DNA of 64,000 nucleotides from Vreelandella jeotgali Hwa (GTDB taxonomy: Bacteria; Pseudomonadota; Gammaproteobacteria; Pseudomonadales; Halomonadaceae), in NCBI RefSeq assembly GCF_000334215.1, contig NZ_AMQY01000021.1, forward strand, positions 1 through 64,000, in the 5' to 3' direction. This document shows positions 8,759-17,839 of this stretch, one piece after another. The notes beneath the pieces are model-generated. The model did not search any database. It saw only the letters and a program-made list of their open reading frames with translations, and had not been told where the DNA came from. Within the stretch, counting starts at the first letter, position 1; each line of letters opens with the position of its first letter. A program made the position numbers and the translations under genes.

Positions 8759-9586
8759 ATGATCGAGCGTGGCCACCCCCAGGTCAGCACTTCACGCCAA
8801 TGTGAGCTGCTCAAGCTGAGTCGCTCCTCGGTGTATTACATCCCGCGTGCGCCGCGTCAGGAGGATCTCGACATGATGTACCGGCTGGATCAACAGCACC
8901 TGGAAACGCCGTACTATGGCTCTCGCAAGATGCGGGTTCACCTGCAGCACCAGGGCTACCGGGTGAATCGGAAGCGGGTGCAGCGCCTGATGCGCATCAT
9001 GGGGATTCAGGCGGTGTATCCGCGCCCGAGAACCAGCATCCCGGGCGATGGGCACAGGATCCATCCATATCTGCTGAAAGGCCTCAGGATAGATCGGCCC
9101 AACCAGGTGTGGGCAACGGATATTACCTATCTTCCGCTGGCTCGGGGCTTCATGTATCTGGTCGCCATCATCGACTGGTACAGCCGCAAGGTGCTGTCCT
9201 GGCGGGTCTCCAACACCATGGACACGGACTTCTGTATTGACGCGCTTGAGGAAGCGCTACAACGCCACGGAACGCCGGAGATCTTCAACACCGACCAGGG
9301 CGTTCAATTCACCAGCGATGCCTTCACCGGTGTGCTCAAGGAGCATGGCATCCGTATCAGCATGGACGGCAAGGGCTGCTACCATGACAATATTTTCGTG
9401 GAACGGCTCTGGCGTAGCGTCAAGTACGAATGCGTCTACCTCACGGCCTTCGAGGACGGCCATCACTTGAAGCAGGCGCTCAGCCGATATTTTCGGCATT
9501 ACAACCGGACTCGGTATCATCAGAGCCTTGATTACCACACGCCGAATCAGGTGCACTACCAACAGGTCACGACCCTGGCAGCTTGA
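8759..9586 (+). CDS. IS3 transposase OrfB (DDE integrase domain)
   Basis: This is the catalytic part of the IS3 transposase, about 275 residues from the ATG at 8759. The same frame is open back to 8582, which fits production as an OrfA-OrfB fusion by -1 frameshifting. The rve-type DDE core is complete: ATDITYLP (first D), FNTDQGVQFTS (second D) and DNIFVERLWRSVKYE (E, seven residues before K). The N-terminal HTH_21-like part contains YYGSRKM. The gene appears intact, so the element may still be active. Confidence 0.88.
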   Translation: MIERGHPQVSTSRQCELLKLSRSSVYYIPRAPRQEDLDMMYRLDQQHLETPYYGSRKMRVHLQHQGYRVNRKRVQRLMRIMGIQAVYPRPRTSIPGDGHRIHPYLLKGLRIDRPNQVWATDITYLPLARGFMYLVAIIDWYSRKVLSWRVSNTMDTDFCIDALEEALQRHGTPEIFNTDQGVQFTSDAFTGVLKEHGIRISMDGKGCYHDNIFVERLWRSVKYECVYLTAFEDGHHLKQALSRYFRHYNRTRYHQSLDYHTPNQVHYQQVTTLAA

Positions 9587-9701
9587 GCCGGGAATACAGC
9601 CGGATCAGAGCTTAAGGGCGCCTTCAAGCTGTCCAACTGATTGGGTCCACCTCACCCACCCAAGGGACATGGCTCGTTATAGATCGCTTAAAGAGGGCCG
9701 A

Positions 9702-10676
9702 TCAGTCCTTGAACACGGCTTCCAGGCTATCAGCCTTCAGGATATTTTCTGTCCATTTCTTCAGCTGATCATTACTGGCGGCATCAATACGCTGCTCGGC
9801 CCAGTCTGGCACGCCATTAAACTTCAAGGTGATCAGGCTGCGCAGGCTATCAACTCGACCCTGCTGCACGCCTTCATTAACGCCTTCCTGACGCTCCCGC
9901 TTGGCCCAGCTTTCCAGATTGTCTGCCAACATATCTCGATCCTCCATCAAACTGCTCAACTTATCCGCGCCGACATCGGTACCCAGCCATTTCAAATGTC
10001 GCTTAAACCAGCGGGTGATGATTTCATCCATGCGTTCCTTGTGCGGGTGTGCCTGAATACTCGCCAGCATACGATCAACGGCGCTTTGTAGTGCCTCGTA
10101 GCCTGCCTTGGCGTTTTCTACCCCGAACACACCGCTCAACGGGCTATTACGTTCGGCCAGCTCTTCGTCGCTATAGCTGCGTTCTTCTACCAGATAATAG
10201 CGCAAATGTGGCTGGTAAGCGCGCAGAAAGCCCGGCGGCTTGGGGCGTACCATCTGATAGACGTCTTCTACCGCCGTCCAGGGCTGGTTGCCGTTATAGA
10301 GCACGATCGGAAATACCGGCGGAAGCCCCTTCCTTGCCGTGGTGACGCCGTTTTTGATCAGGTGATCATGGAAGCTGGCAACGTAGTGCATCATCCGCAG
10401 TGGCATGCGCTGATCCACTGATGATTGGAACTCCAGCAGGATATACAGGTAGACCCGCTGGGTGACGCCTTCCCATGTCGCGTCCACCGACCAGACCACG
10501 TCCTCGATTTTCTCTTCGTAGAGCGGCGTAATGTAGTGGCCGTTGTGCTGCTCAAGCGTGGAGAAATCCATCAACGCGGCAATCTCGCTCGGCGCAAAGC
10601 CGTCGACCAGCTGCTCCACCAACTCGGGGTGACTGAAGAGCTCTTTGTATCCGGTGTCGTGGTGATTGGTGGCCAT
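9702..10676 (-). CDS. Rpn-family recombination-promoting nuclease/putative transposase
   Basis: This 324-residue protein has the Transposase_31 / YhgA-like (Rpn) domain. The N-terminus HDTGYKELFSHPELVEQL is the family hallmark. A PD-(D/E)xK-type core follows with DVVWSVDATW, LLEFQSS (catalytic E-x-Q) and PVFPIVLYNG. The C-terminal 60 residues are a DUF4351-like helical tail. E. coli RpnA is a Ca-stimulated DNase that raises RecA-independent recombination. The gene lies alone next to the IS3 element with its own ribosome site (AGGAGCACGC just before the ATG). Confidence 0.85.
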   Translation of the reverse strand: MATNHHDTGYKELFSHPELVEQLVDGFAPSEIAALMDFSTLEQHNGHYITPLYEEKIEDVVWSVDATWEGVTQRVYLYILLEFQSSVDQRMPLRMMHYVASFHDHLIKNGVTTARKGLPPVFPIVLYNGNQPWTAVEDVYQMVRPKPPGFLRAYQPHLRYYLVEERSYSDEELAERNSPLSGVFGVENAKAGYEALQSAVDRMLASIQAHPHKERMDEIITRWFKRHLKWLGTDVGADKLSSLMEDRDMLADNLESWAKRERQEGVNEGVQQGRVDSLRSLITLKFNGVPDWAEQRIDAASNDQLKKWTENILKADSLEAVFKD

Positions 10677-10851
10677 GCGTGCTCCTGTACGTTGCCTCCA
10701 TCATACCACATCGCTCATATCCGCTGAAAAACACGCTTCTCGGGGCATTTCAGGAGCCCTATCGCCGTCATGCGATGGATAACCTTCATGGCCGGTATCG
10801 TGGCTAAAAACGGGGCTCTCTACGCCCCCAATTCGTCACTGCACGCATTCC

Positions 10852-11646
10852 TCAATCAAAATCGAATGTTAGTTCGTCGTCATCCCCTTCCCCGAACATT
10901 TCGTCCAGGTTGGTCGGCGTCTGGCCACTTTGACTCTGGGCCAGCTGCGGGTATTTCCCGGCAATCGCGCCGTGGCGAAGGTTCGCCATGCTCAGCAGGT
11001 GGGCATAGATCAGCGGCAATAGTCCCTGGTCACGCAGCTCACCGAAAGTGTCCAATGACAGGTTGTTGAGCATCTTCTCGTCCACGGCTTCCACGCCGGT
11101 CAGTTGGCCGACTTCGCCGTCGTGACGCTTAACACGGATCGCGCGTTCCACGAGGATGCCGACCTCTCGCAGGGTCTTGACCATCTGCGCGGTGCGAGCT
11201 TCCTGCTGCTGCATCTGTTGGAGCAGGTCGATTCGTCCTTGCAGCGCGGTCCCCGGCTTGCCGTCCGAGGTGAACAGCGGTTGGCCTTCATCGCGGGTCA
11301 ACTGCTCCGCCTCGGTGTCGAAGGCAATGGCCATTTGGTCGGGCTTTTCCTTCATCGCCGTTAAAGCAAACGGGTAGGCCCGCACGCGGCCCGGGACGTA
11401 GGTGGCGAGCCATTGACCATCGTCATCGACGTAGGCGTTCACGCCGTCCTCGATGCCCATCAGGGCCACCGGCAAGGCGCGATCTTTCAGGAACACCAGC
11501 GGATATTCACGGGCCACGTCGGCCATTTCCGTGTAGACCACGGGCATGAACAGCTCGCCGCCGGCAAAGCGGTAATCGGCAGTGGGTAACAGGCGCAGGT
11601 CGCTATGCGCCTGGTGCTGGAGGATGTGCGGTTGGCGGAACATCAT
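10852..11646 (-). CDS. SapC family protein
   Basis: This 264-residue cytoplasmic-looking protein matches the SapC family (named after a Campylobacter S-layer locus gene). FMPVVYTEMADVAREYPLVF and ALMGIEDGVNAYVDDDGQW are recognisable family segments, and the tail is very acidic. The molecular role of SapC is not established. A strong AAGGAGC sits just before the ATG pair, and the start overlaps the end of the cytidylyltransferase gene by 44 bases, so it is the last gene of a three-gene surface operon. The neighbouring S-layer/RTX-like gene fits an envelope role. Confidence 0.8.
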   Translation of the reverse strand: MMFRQPHILQHQAHSDLRLLPTADYRFAGGELFMPVVYTEMADVAREYPLVFLKDRALPVALMGIEDGVNAYVDDDGQWLATYVPGRVRAYPFALTAMKEKPDQMAIAFDTEAEQLTRDEGQPLFTSDGKPGTALQGRIDLLQQMQQQEARTAQMVKTLREVGILVERAIRVKRHDGEVGQLTGVEAVDEKMLNNLSLDTFGELRDQGLLPLIYAHLLSMANLRHGAIAGKYPQLAQSQSGQTPTNLDEMFGEGDDDELTFDFD

Positions 11647-12037
11647 CGGCTCCTTGTGTCAGGTGGGTGCGCAGGGACGTGGAGGATATCGCCGGGGTGC
11701 GCGGCAGGTATACCACGTCGCAGTGCGGTCGCAGGCAGTCAAACTCGCCCTGCCAGTCGTCGCCCATGACAAAAATATCAATGGCATGGTCGCGGATATC
11801 GCGGATTTTTTGTTCCCAGTGGTGTTCGGCTATCACCGCATCGACGTGGCGGATGGCGCTCAGCACGGTGTGGCGCTGTTCAAAGGGCAACAGCGCTTCC
11901 TTGTGCTTCTGCTGGTTGAAAGCGTCGGTGGACAGGCCAACAGTGAGATGATCGCCCAGGGCCCGAGCCCGTTGCAGCAGGTGGATGTGGCCGGCGTGCA
12001 GTACGTCGAAGGTGCCGTAGGTCAGAACACGGGTCAT
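11603..12037 (-). CDS. TagD-like cytidylyltransferase (glycerol-3-phosphate type)
   Basis: This 144-residue nucleotidyltransferase shows the nucleotide-binding motif GTFDVLHAGHIHLLQRA (H-x-G-H) and a C-terminal ISSTSLR motif, both diagnostic of the TagD/TarD cytidylyltransferases. It would make CDP-glycerol or a similar CDP-alcohol. The gene is ATGA-coupled to the LicD-like gene upstream, so the CDP-activated alcohol is plausibly the donor for that transferase. The substrate (glycerol-3-P versus another phospho-alcohol) cannot be decided from sequence alone. Confidence 0.85.
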   Translation of the reverse strand: MTRVLTYGTFDVLHAGHIHLLQRARALGDHLTVGLSTDAFNQQKHKEALLPFEQRHTVLSAIRHVDAVIAEHHWEQKIRDIRDHAIDIFVMGDDWQGEFDCLRPHCDVVYLPRTPAISSTSLRTHLTQGADDVPPTAHPPAPGA

Positions 12038-13242
12038 GTGCCTTCCGATGCCGTATCGGCGTCGAGGTGGCGAGCAAGCCGGGGCAACAGCGGGTCATCC
12101 GGCTGCCACTCTCGCATGCTGGCCAGGTAGCGTTGCAGCAGCGGAATCTTGTCGGCGTTCCAATCCTTGAGCACGCGTGTCCAGACGAAGTATTCCCGCA
12201 GGGGCGTCATGCCGGTGGCGTTGCGGTCTTCGGCGAAGCTGGCAAAGGCGGTGTCGAGCTGTTGCCACGGGCCGTAGTGCGCGGCCAGGAAGGCGTGGGG
12301 GTCCTGTAGTTGCCAGTAGAGCCCGGCTTCACTGCGCTGGGTATGCAGGTGGATGGGGGCAAAGCGATGGACCAGGTTGTCGTGAAACGGGACGCCTTTC
12401 ATCCAGATGCCGGTGTAGGCGACATTGGCCTCGGCGTCGTGGATAAAGCCGAACAGGTCGATCACTATTCCGTCGCGGGAGAAGGCGCGGGGGTTGATGC
12501 CGGGGTACGTTCTGGGGGTCTCCGTCCAGCCGGCTTCCTGCATGACGACGATGGCGGCGTTCATTTCGTTATGCGGCAATCCCAGGTCCATGTCCTTGTC
12601 GTGGGGCATGAGGTGGCCGTCGCGTTCCAGTCCCAGCAGCGTGCCGAAGCACGGGAAGGCATGCACGCCGGCCTTGTGCAGGGCAGCAAGCGTGGTCCAG
12701 AGGGTCCGGGTGTTGGCCTCGATGTCGAAGGGCTCGGACGGGTCGACGTCCTTTGCGGGAGGCGGTGTTGCTGCCCGCTGTTCCACGGCCCGGCGGATCA
12801 GGGGGAGTGCCTGCTGGAGGTGGCCCTGGGCCAGCTCGAATTGGGCGTGGAGTCCCAGCGTGGATGATGTGCCCGGCTCCAGGCGGTCGAGCTGTTGCAG
12901 GCCCTGGCGTGCCTTCCCGCCGGAGCGGTTTTTGAGGGCGTGGTTGACCAGGGCTTTCCACAGCAGGGGTTCGTCGGGCAGGGCCGTCAGGCCCCTTCGG
13001 AGGATCTGTTCCACGGCGTCCGGGCGGCGGGCCTTTTTGAGCAGGCGCATCAAGTGCAGGTAGCCGGGCATGCAATGGGGGTCATGGTTAATCAGGGTAA
13101 AGTAAAGTGCGGCGGCTTCGTGCAGGCGTTTTGCCTTCAGCAGCTCGCGGCCCTTTTGCAGCAGCTGCGGTGTGGTGAGCGGAGTCAGCGAGTCGGCAAA
13201 GGCGTCCAGTGCCTCTCGCCCGGGGCTGGTGGCAGCAGTCAT
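12034..13242 (-). CDS. TPR plus LicD-like phosphotransferase
   Basis: This 402-residue protein has an N-terminal tetratricopeptide-like region (about residues 30-165: ALYFTLINHDPHCMPGYLHL and repeats). A LicD/fukutin-type nucleotidyltransferase-fold domain follows, with FGTLLGLERDGHLMPHDKD and MDLGLP; the HDKDMD acidic pair is the metal/CDP site. LicD proteins move phosphocholine or phosphoglycerol from CDP donors to surface sugars. The overlapping TagD-like gene would supply the donor. The fused TPR half is less common and may recruit a protein partner. Confidence 0.75.
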   Translation of the reverse strand: MTAATSPGREALDAFADSLTPLTTPQLLQKGRELLKAKRLHEAAALYFTLINHDPHCMPGYLHLMRLLKKARRPDAVEQILRRGLTALPDEPLLWKALVNHALKNRSGGKARQGLQQLDRLEPGTSSTLGLHAQFELAQGHLQQALPLIRRAVEQRAATPPPAKDVDPSEPFDIEANTRTLWTTLAALHKAGVHAFPCFGTLLGLERDGHLMPHDKDMDLGLPHNEMNAAIVVMQEAGWTETPRTYPGINPRAFSRDGIVIDLFGFIHDAEANVAYTGIWMKGVPFHDNLVHRFAPIHLHTQRSEAGLYWQLQDPHAFLAAHYGPWQQLDTAFASFAEDRNATGMTPLREYFVWTRVLKDWNADKIPLLQRYLASMREWQPDDPLLPRLARHLDADTASEGT

Positions 13243-13335
13243 GGCGTTCCCGATATATCAGTCAGCGAGACGGGCGGTGTCTCGCGGGGCCTGTCGTCCA
13301 TGCGGTGAGGGTCGGCAGGCACGGCAAACAATAAA

Positions 13336-13359
13336 AAAGGGGCGCCGGAGCGCCCCTTT
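13336..13359 (-). terminator. Rho-independent terminator after the S-layer/RTX-like gene
   Basis: A 10-bp perfect stem AAAGGGGCGC / GCGCCCCTTT with a CGGA tetraloop. Read on the minus strand the stem runs into TTTTTT, so it ends the transcript of the S-layer-like gene before the LicD operon. A second small hairpin (CATACGG / CCGTATG) lies at about 13366-13384. Confidence 0.85.
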
Positions 13360-13400
13360 ATTGGTCATACGGTCAGGCCGTATGGGTAAGCACTGGGTGC

Positions 13401-15104
13401 TTAGGCGAAGTCGAAAGCGTTGTCTTCGACAGCTGTAACATTATCCACGCCAGTCAGCTCAATGGTCCCATCAAACTGATCTGCCGTTGCAGTGATCTCA
13501 ACATTGCTGCCGCCGCCGCTCAGGGTGACAGCAACATCCTGCAAGCTGTCGACACCTTCAAATTGGCTGAAGTCCAGACGGTCCGCACCACCAGACTCAC
13601 CTACATCAAAGCTTCCAATAGTAACATCGCCGATGTTCTCGCCAGTGAACTGGAAGGTTTCACGAACGGTGTTGGTTGCGTTGCTGTAGTCGAGTGCATC
13701 AGTAGAGCCGACGCCGTCGATGCCGGCATCGTTCAGCTGGATGGTGACCTCAGAGCCGAAGTTAGCCGCTGCTGCATTGATGGTGTAGTTCGTTTCAGCT
13801 TGGCCATCGAGAACAATCGTCGACAGACCAGCTACGTCCTCACCAACACCAAGGTCAACGTCGTATGCGACATCGCCGTCTTCACTGACGTCATTGAGCG
13901 TCAGGGATTCGAGCGTATCGTTATCGGGTGTGGCCTCGTTGGACACATCATCCAGCGTAACAGCATCTTCAGCGTTAAGAACGAGAGAGGAGACGCCTTC
14001 GCTTACGGACAAGTTGGGTGCAGCAGTGCCACCTACAGCACCTTCCGTGTTGATCGTCAGCTCGGATGCTGCTGTCGTGACGTTCAGTCCTGCGCTGCCA
14101 GATGCGTTTGCATCAACAGCGCCCTCGAATGTCAGTTCGTCAAGAGAACCGATATCAAGATTTGCATCAGTACCGGCAGAGCCGCCGCCGATTGCCAGAT
14201 CGTCGGTGAAGCCAAGCGCTTGATAGTTACTAACACCATCCAGTGTCAGAGCGTTCAAGTTTGACTCATCGGCAATGCTACCCAGCAGCAGAGCGTTCTC
14301 ACCTGCGCCCAAGTCAATGGCGTCTTGCGCATCCAGGTTCGTACCGTCAATGCGCAGCGTATCATCGCCGTCACCTAACGTGATGTCGTGATTAGCGGCT
14401 GCGTTGCTGGTCATGTCGAGGTCAATGCTGCCAGAGCCTGTCGTGGTGACAGTCGTCAAGGCTGCTGCATTCAGGTCAGTACCCGCGAGCACAACCTTGT
14501 TGTCACCTGTCAGGTCCAGCTCCAGACCAGTAATAGTGTCGTCCGGGCCGGAAGTGTTATTTGCTTCAACAGCCAGCTGCGCGTTCGCATTATCCAATGC
14601 TACTGCTTGGGTGTAGTCGGCATCGTCGAGGGCATCGTCTTGGTAGTTCATGGTGAACGTGTACGGCTGACCAGTAACAGGAGAGCTGTTACCGTTTTTA
14701 CCGCCATTGATGACACCTGCTACTGCCGCATTTTCGACATTGTCAGCAGTCAAGTTGGCTTGCATACGGTCAGCCCAAACCTGCTCAACGCTGGTAACGT
14801 CTTTCATTTCAGCAGTAAGCGTGTTGGTGTCGGACGCGTCTGAATCAGCCGCCAAAAAGTAGAAGTTCTCTACATTGGACACGATGGGGTCAAGCGTCAC
14901 AGAAGAATTGCCGTTAGCGTCCACTTGTGACTTCAGCGTATCGGTACCTTCGCCACCATCAACGCGGTCAAAGCTATCGAGAGTTCCCAGCGCTGCTTCA
15001 AACGTGTCGTCGTCAGCGGTGCCTTCAGCGACTTCGACACCCGCAGTGAGACTGCGTTATTCCCTGTCTCCCAGATGATTGTTTCTGCTGACTTTTCTCT
15101 CCAT
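13401..15104 (-). pseudogene. S-layer/RTX-like surface protein gene with disrupted 5' end
   Basis: The frame from 15056 to 13401 encodes about 551 residues rich in D, N, G, T and A with no Cys, like secreted beta-strand-repeat S-layer proteins. RTX-like DITLGDGDDTLRIDG and the N-terminal GTADDDTFEAALGTLDSFDRV are visible. A good start (AAGGAAGG, then ATG at 15104) is in the same frame but meets TAA at 15057-15059 after 15 codons. Reading the stretch between in the next frame gives ETIIWETGNNAVSL, which joins smoothly to SLTAGVEVAEG. Two small compensating indels, or sequence errors, therefore explain the break. No other start codon lies between the TAA and the ATG at 14924, which is already inside the conserved part. 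Confidence 0.6.
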
Positions 15105-15242
15105 GTTTACTGCCTTCCTTGGTGCTGTCATCAAACTGTCAAACGAGCTGCGATTGACATATTTATTCTCTATACTGATACACCTTTATTTTCAGCGACT
15201 TGGCGCACTATATTCGTCATGAAATTGTAAAACACGCGTCAC

Positions 15243-15572
15243 TTATTTCGGGTGGTATTTAATCGCATCGGCGGCATCCAGCATTGACGCTTCGGGCAAC
15301 ACTATTTTGACGTCGTTGTGCAAAACGTGTAGTTCCACACCCCTGTCGAAAAAGACCTGCATAACGTCATCGAGCGTTGACGTGCGAATCGATCGGTTTG
15401 CCTGTAGCTTTTCCAGTCGACTGATCGTCGGACGCGACACCCCGGAAGCCTCGGCCAGTGCCCCCTGGCTCATGCCAAAAAAGTTGCGCAATGAGCGGAT
15501 GACAAGGCCCGACCGTTCGGTATGGGTAAGCGGCTCGACACTTTCACGGTTGTATTTTTCATTTTGAATCAT
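15243..15572 (-). CDS. XRE-family helix-turn-helix regulator
   Basis: This 109-residue protein carries a Cro/C1-type HTH at about residues 25-60 (LRNFFGMSQGALAEASGV then SRPTISRLEKL). The C-terminal half is short and has no protease (LexA-like) cleavage domain. It is divergent from the integrase, 45 bases apart start to start, so it probably regulates lysogeny or integrase expression, though a host origin is possible. No strong ribosome site precedes the ATG; translation may be leaderless or weak. Confidence 0.75.
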   Translation of the reverse strand: MIQNEKYNRESVEPLTHTERSGLVIRSLRNFFGMSQGALAEASGVSRPTISRLEKLQANRSIRTSTLDDVMQVFFDRGVELHVLHNDVKIVLPEASMLDAADAIKYHPK

Positions 15573-15617
15573 TTAGGATTCTTCCTGAACACTCATGGGA
15601 ACATTGAGACAACCATC

Positions 15618-16835
15618 ATGCCACGAAAAAACCTGACGCAGAAATTCGTCAACAGCGCTCCCCTGCCGACCGGCAAGCAGCGCGAAAATTACTACGATAC
15701 CGAGTGCCCGGGACTCTGCCTGGAAGTGCGGGCCAACAAGCGCTCGTTCCACCTTCGCTATCGCAACTATCGGACCAAATGGGTCCAGCGTCGCCTCGCC
15801 GATGCCAAAACGGTCAAGCTGACCGAAATGCGGACGCGTGCCAATCAGCTGAAGGGGCGTATCGCCCTGGGCGAAGACCCGTTCGAGGAACAGGCGGCGC
15901 TTCGAGATGTGCCGCGGTTCGAGGAGTTCGTCAACACGCACTACATGCCCTATGCCCAAAGCTACAAGCGCAGCTGGAAATCCGATGAAAGCATGCTGCG
16001 TAACCACATACTGCCGGCCATCGGCCGGTTGCACATGGATGAAGTGGCGCGTGGCGACATCGTCAATCTGATCTCGAAACATCGCCGGGCGCACAAGCCG
16101 TCCTCGACCAATCGAATCCTGATACTGGTCCGCTTCATCTACAACTGCGCGATCAAGTGGGAAGCGCACGGCGTCAACAGGAACCCGACCAACAAGATCG
16201 AGTCGTTCCCGATGAACAACAAGCGCGAACGCTACCTCACCAACGAGGAGGCCCAGCGACTGCTCAAGGCGCTGGATCAGTCGGATGCGCCCACGGTCAA
16301 ATACATCGTGATGATGCTGTTGCTGACCGGCGCACGCAAAAGCGAAGTCACCCACGCGCAATGGAAGGATATTGATAGGAGCATGCGGCTGTGGCGGATC
16401 GAGCGCAACAAGTCGGGCAAGACGCGGTTCGTGCCGCTATCCAACGCCGCATTGAGGATGCTTGACCAGGTGCCCAGGTACGAGGGCTGCCCGTGGATAT
16501 TCCCGAACCCCCAAACGCGCAAACCGTACGAGTTCATCTACGCGTCGTGGAACACGGCCCGTCGCCGTGCCGGCCTGGAAGACGTCCGTATCCATGACCT
16601 TCGCCACAGCTTCGCCAGTTTCCTGATCAACAACGGCCGGTCCATCTATGAAGTACAGCAGATTCTGGGGCACACGCAGATCACCACGACCGAGCGGTAC
16701 AGTCACCTCAGCCGGGAATCGCTGCTGGAAGCCGCGGATGCGGCGGGCTCAATGGTCGGTGATGCTTCAGACGCCCTGGATCATGACACCCAATCGAACG
16801 CCGCCCCGATAGCGACTTCAAAAAACGAGCGATAG
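15618..16835 (+). CDS. int: Tyrosine-type integrase (prophage)
   Basis: This is a phage/island integrase of 405 residues. The N-terminal arm-binding DUF4102-like domain contains YYDTECPGLCLEVRA. A SAM-like core-binding domain occupies about 95-180. The catalytic domain has Arg in TGARKSEVTHAQW (about 240), the HDLRHSFASFL box (about 326) and the GHTQITTTERYSHLS tyrosine box (about 360). The frame is open back to 15522, but those residues overlap the XRE gene; I start at the ATG at 15618, where the family begins. It marks the left end of the prophage, and attL should lie close by. Confidence 0.88.
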   Translation: MPRKNLTQKFVNSAPLPTGKQRENYYDTECPGLCLEVRANKRSFHLRYRNYRTKWVQRRLADAKTVKLTEMRTRANQLKGRIALGEDPFEEQAALRDVPRFEEFVNTHYMPYAQSYKRSWKSDESMLRNHILPAIGRLHMDEVARGDIVNLISKHRRAHKPSSTNRILILVRFIYNCAIKWEAHGVNRNPTNKIESFPMNNKRERYLTNEEAQRLLKALDQSDAPTVKYIVMMLLLTGARKSEVTHAQWKDIDRSMRLWRIERNKSGKTRFVPLSNAALRMLDQVPRYEGCPWIFPNPQTRKPYEFIYASWNTARRRAGLEDVRIHDLRHSFASFLINNGRSIYEVQQILGHTQITTTERYSHLSRESLLEAADAAGSMVGDASDALDHDTQSNAAPIATSKNER

Positions 16836-17839
16836 CTGTGCGCCTCGCCGCTGGCATCGAGACAGTGCGACTTTATCCTGCCCGAGTTGTAAACATAGTA
16901 CGTGACAATCGGGCGCTCGCGTTCAAACCACGCCTCATCACCGAACACATCCAGCGCGTACTGTCTCAGCTCAAGCGCCTGTTCGCTTTCCGTGAAAACA
17001 GGCCCTCGACAAGCAACCTCCGCCGAAGCCCGAGTAAAAACCGGCGAATCAAAAAACGGCACCCTGGCCTGAAACGCGCCCCGGGTATCCGGCTCCATCA
17101 TGATGCCCAGAACCGAGTCGTGCTGGGTATGGCAAAACCGGAACAGCGCGACGAAAAACGCCCAGGGGCTATCGACATGGAACGGAACAGCGTCAGCCCA
17201 TCGACGCATTCCTTCCTCTGCAAGGGCCACGGAACGCGGGTTGCTGCCCCCACGCAACGCAACAGCCTCGATGGCATCCTGGACGGAACCGCCCTCGATA
17301 ATGTCACGCATGCCGGCAAGCGTGGAACGCTCATAGGCCGCCTGAAAATCGTCGCCGCACCGGCCATCGCAATACGGCGTGGCTGATGAGCCGACAAGAT
17401 CGTTGCCCGTCCGATCTTCGAGCGATACCCCAAGGTTCGGAAGAATGGTGTCGTAGAACTCGGGATACCGTTTATAGCTGGACGTCGTGTACCGAACAAC
17501 CACATCACCAGGAGCCTCGGCGTGCTTCACCAGCGCAGCCGCAACGGCAACCGAGTCAATGTCGCTGGCACACTGAACGGCCACTTGACCGTCTGCCTGA
17601 GCCAGCACCTGCCGGGCCCGGGCATCCATGCACTCGGAAATCGACAGGCGTTCAACCGGCCCCTCGGACTGGTCCAGAAGCGGCTCGACAGGGAACGGCC
17701 ATTGCAGGACACCGGACTGATCCACCGCCAGGCCGCCCAGAAAAGAGCCAATGGCGCTGAGCGCCTCGAAGTCCTGCTGGCCCTTGAACCGAGCAAGCGA
17801 CGGGTTCCGTAAAACGTCAGGCGCAATCCAGGCTACCAT
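16781..17839 (-). CDS. Asparagine-synthetase-like (PP-loop) domain protein, degenerate
   Basis: This 352-residue phage protein is the last late gene. Residues around 75-95 (QVAVQCASDIDSVAVAAAL) resemble the PP-loop strand of class-B asparagine synthetases (SGGxDS) with the glycines replaced. CDGRCGDDFQAAYERS, about residue 160, resembles the GDGGDExFxGY loop. The rest is unrecognised. The start ATGGTAG overlaps the stop of the 203-residue gene upstream by seven bases, so the two are translationally coupled. A role in modifying the adjacent fibre or a small molecule is speculation. The stop lies 55 bases inside the 3' end of the convergent integrase. Confidence 0.5.
   Translation of the reverse strand: MVAWIAPDVLRNPSLARFKGQQDFEALSAIGSFLGGLAVDQSGVLQWPFPVEPLLDQSEGPVERLSISECMDARARQVLAQADGQVAVQCASDIDSVAVAAALVKHAEAPGDVVVRYTTSSYKRYPEFYDTILPNLGVSLEDRTGNDLVGSSATPYCDGRCGDDFQAAYERSTLAGMRDIIEGGSVQDAIEAVALRGGSNPRSVALAEEGMRRWADAVPFHVDSPWAFFVALFRFCHTQHDSVLGIMMEPDTRGAFQARVPFFDSPVFTRASAEVACRGPVFTESEQALELRQYALDVFGDEAWFERERPIVTYYVYNSGRIKSHCLDASGEAHSYRSFFEVAIGAAFDWVS

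Larger units (their letters stand above)
8377..9663 (+). mobile_element. IS3-family insertion sequence
   Basis: A complete-looking IS3-family element. The ends are imperfect inverted repeats: at the left TGAAGTGGACCC...TTGGACAG from 8386, and at the right its complement, ending at 9654. The similarity extends outward to about 8377 and 9663 (GTGG[C/G]TGA). Between them lie orfA and orfB, with orfB in the -1 frame. No clear 3-5 bp target duplication flanks the ends, so one flank may have been rearranged or the exact tips are mis-set by a few bases. Confidence 0.85.

Noticed and set aside
8377..9663. Target-site duplication of the IS3 element
   Set aside because: The bases next to either pair of candidate ends do not match over 3-5 positions.
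13401..15056. A CRISPR array or tandem DNA repeat in the S-layer gene
   Set aside because: The repetitiveness is at the amino-acid level (Asp/Gly/Asn/Thr); no regular direct DNA repeat and spacer pattern is seen.
15573..16361. A 262-codon minus-strand frame over the integrase
   Set aside because: The integrase on the plus strand has all catalytic residues; the reverse frame shows no motifs.
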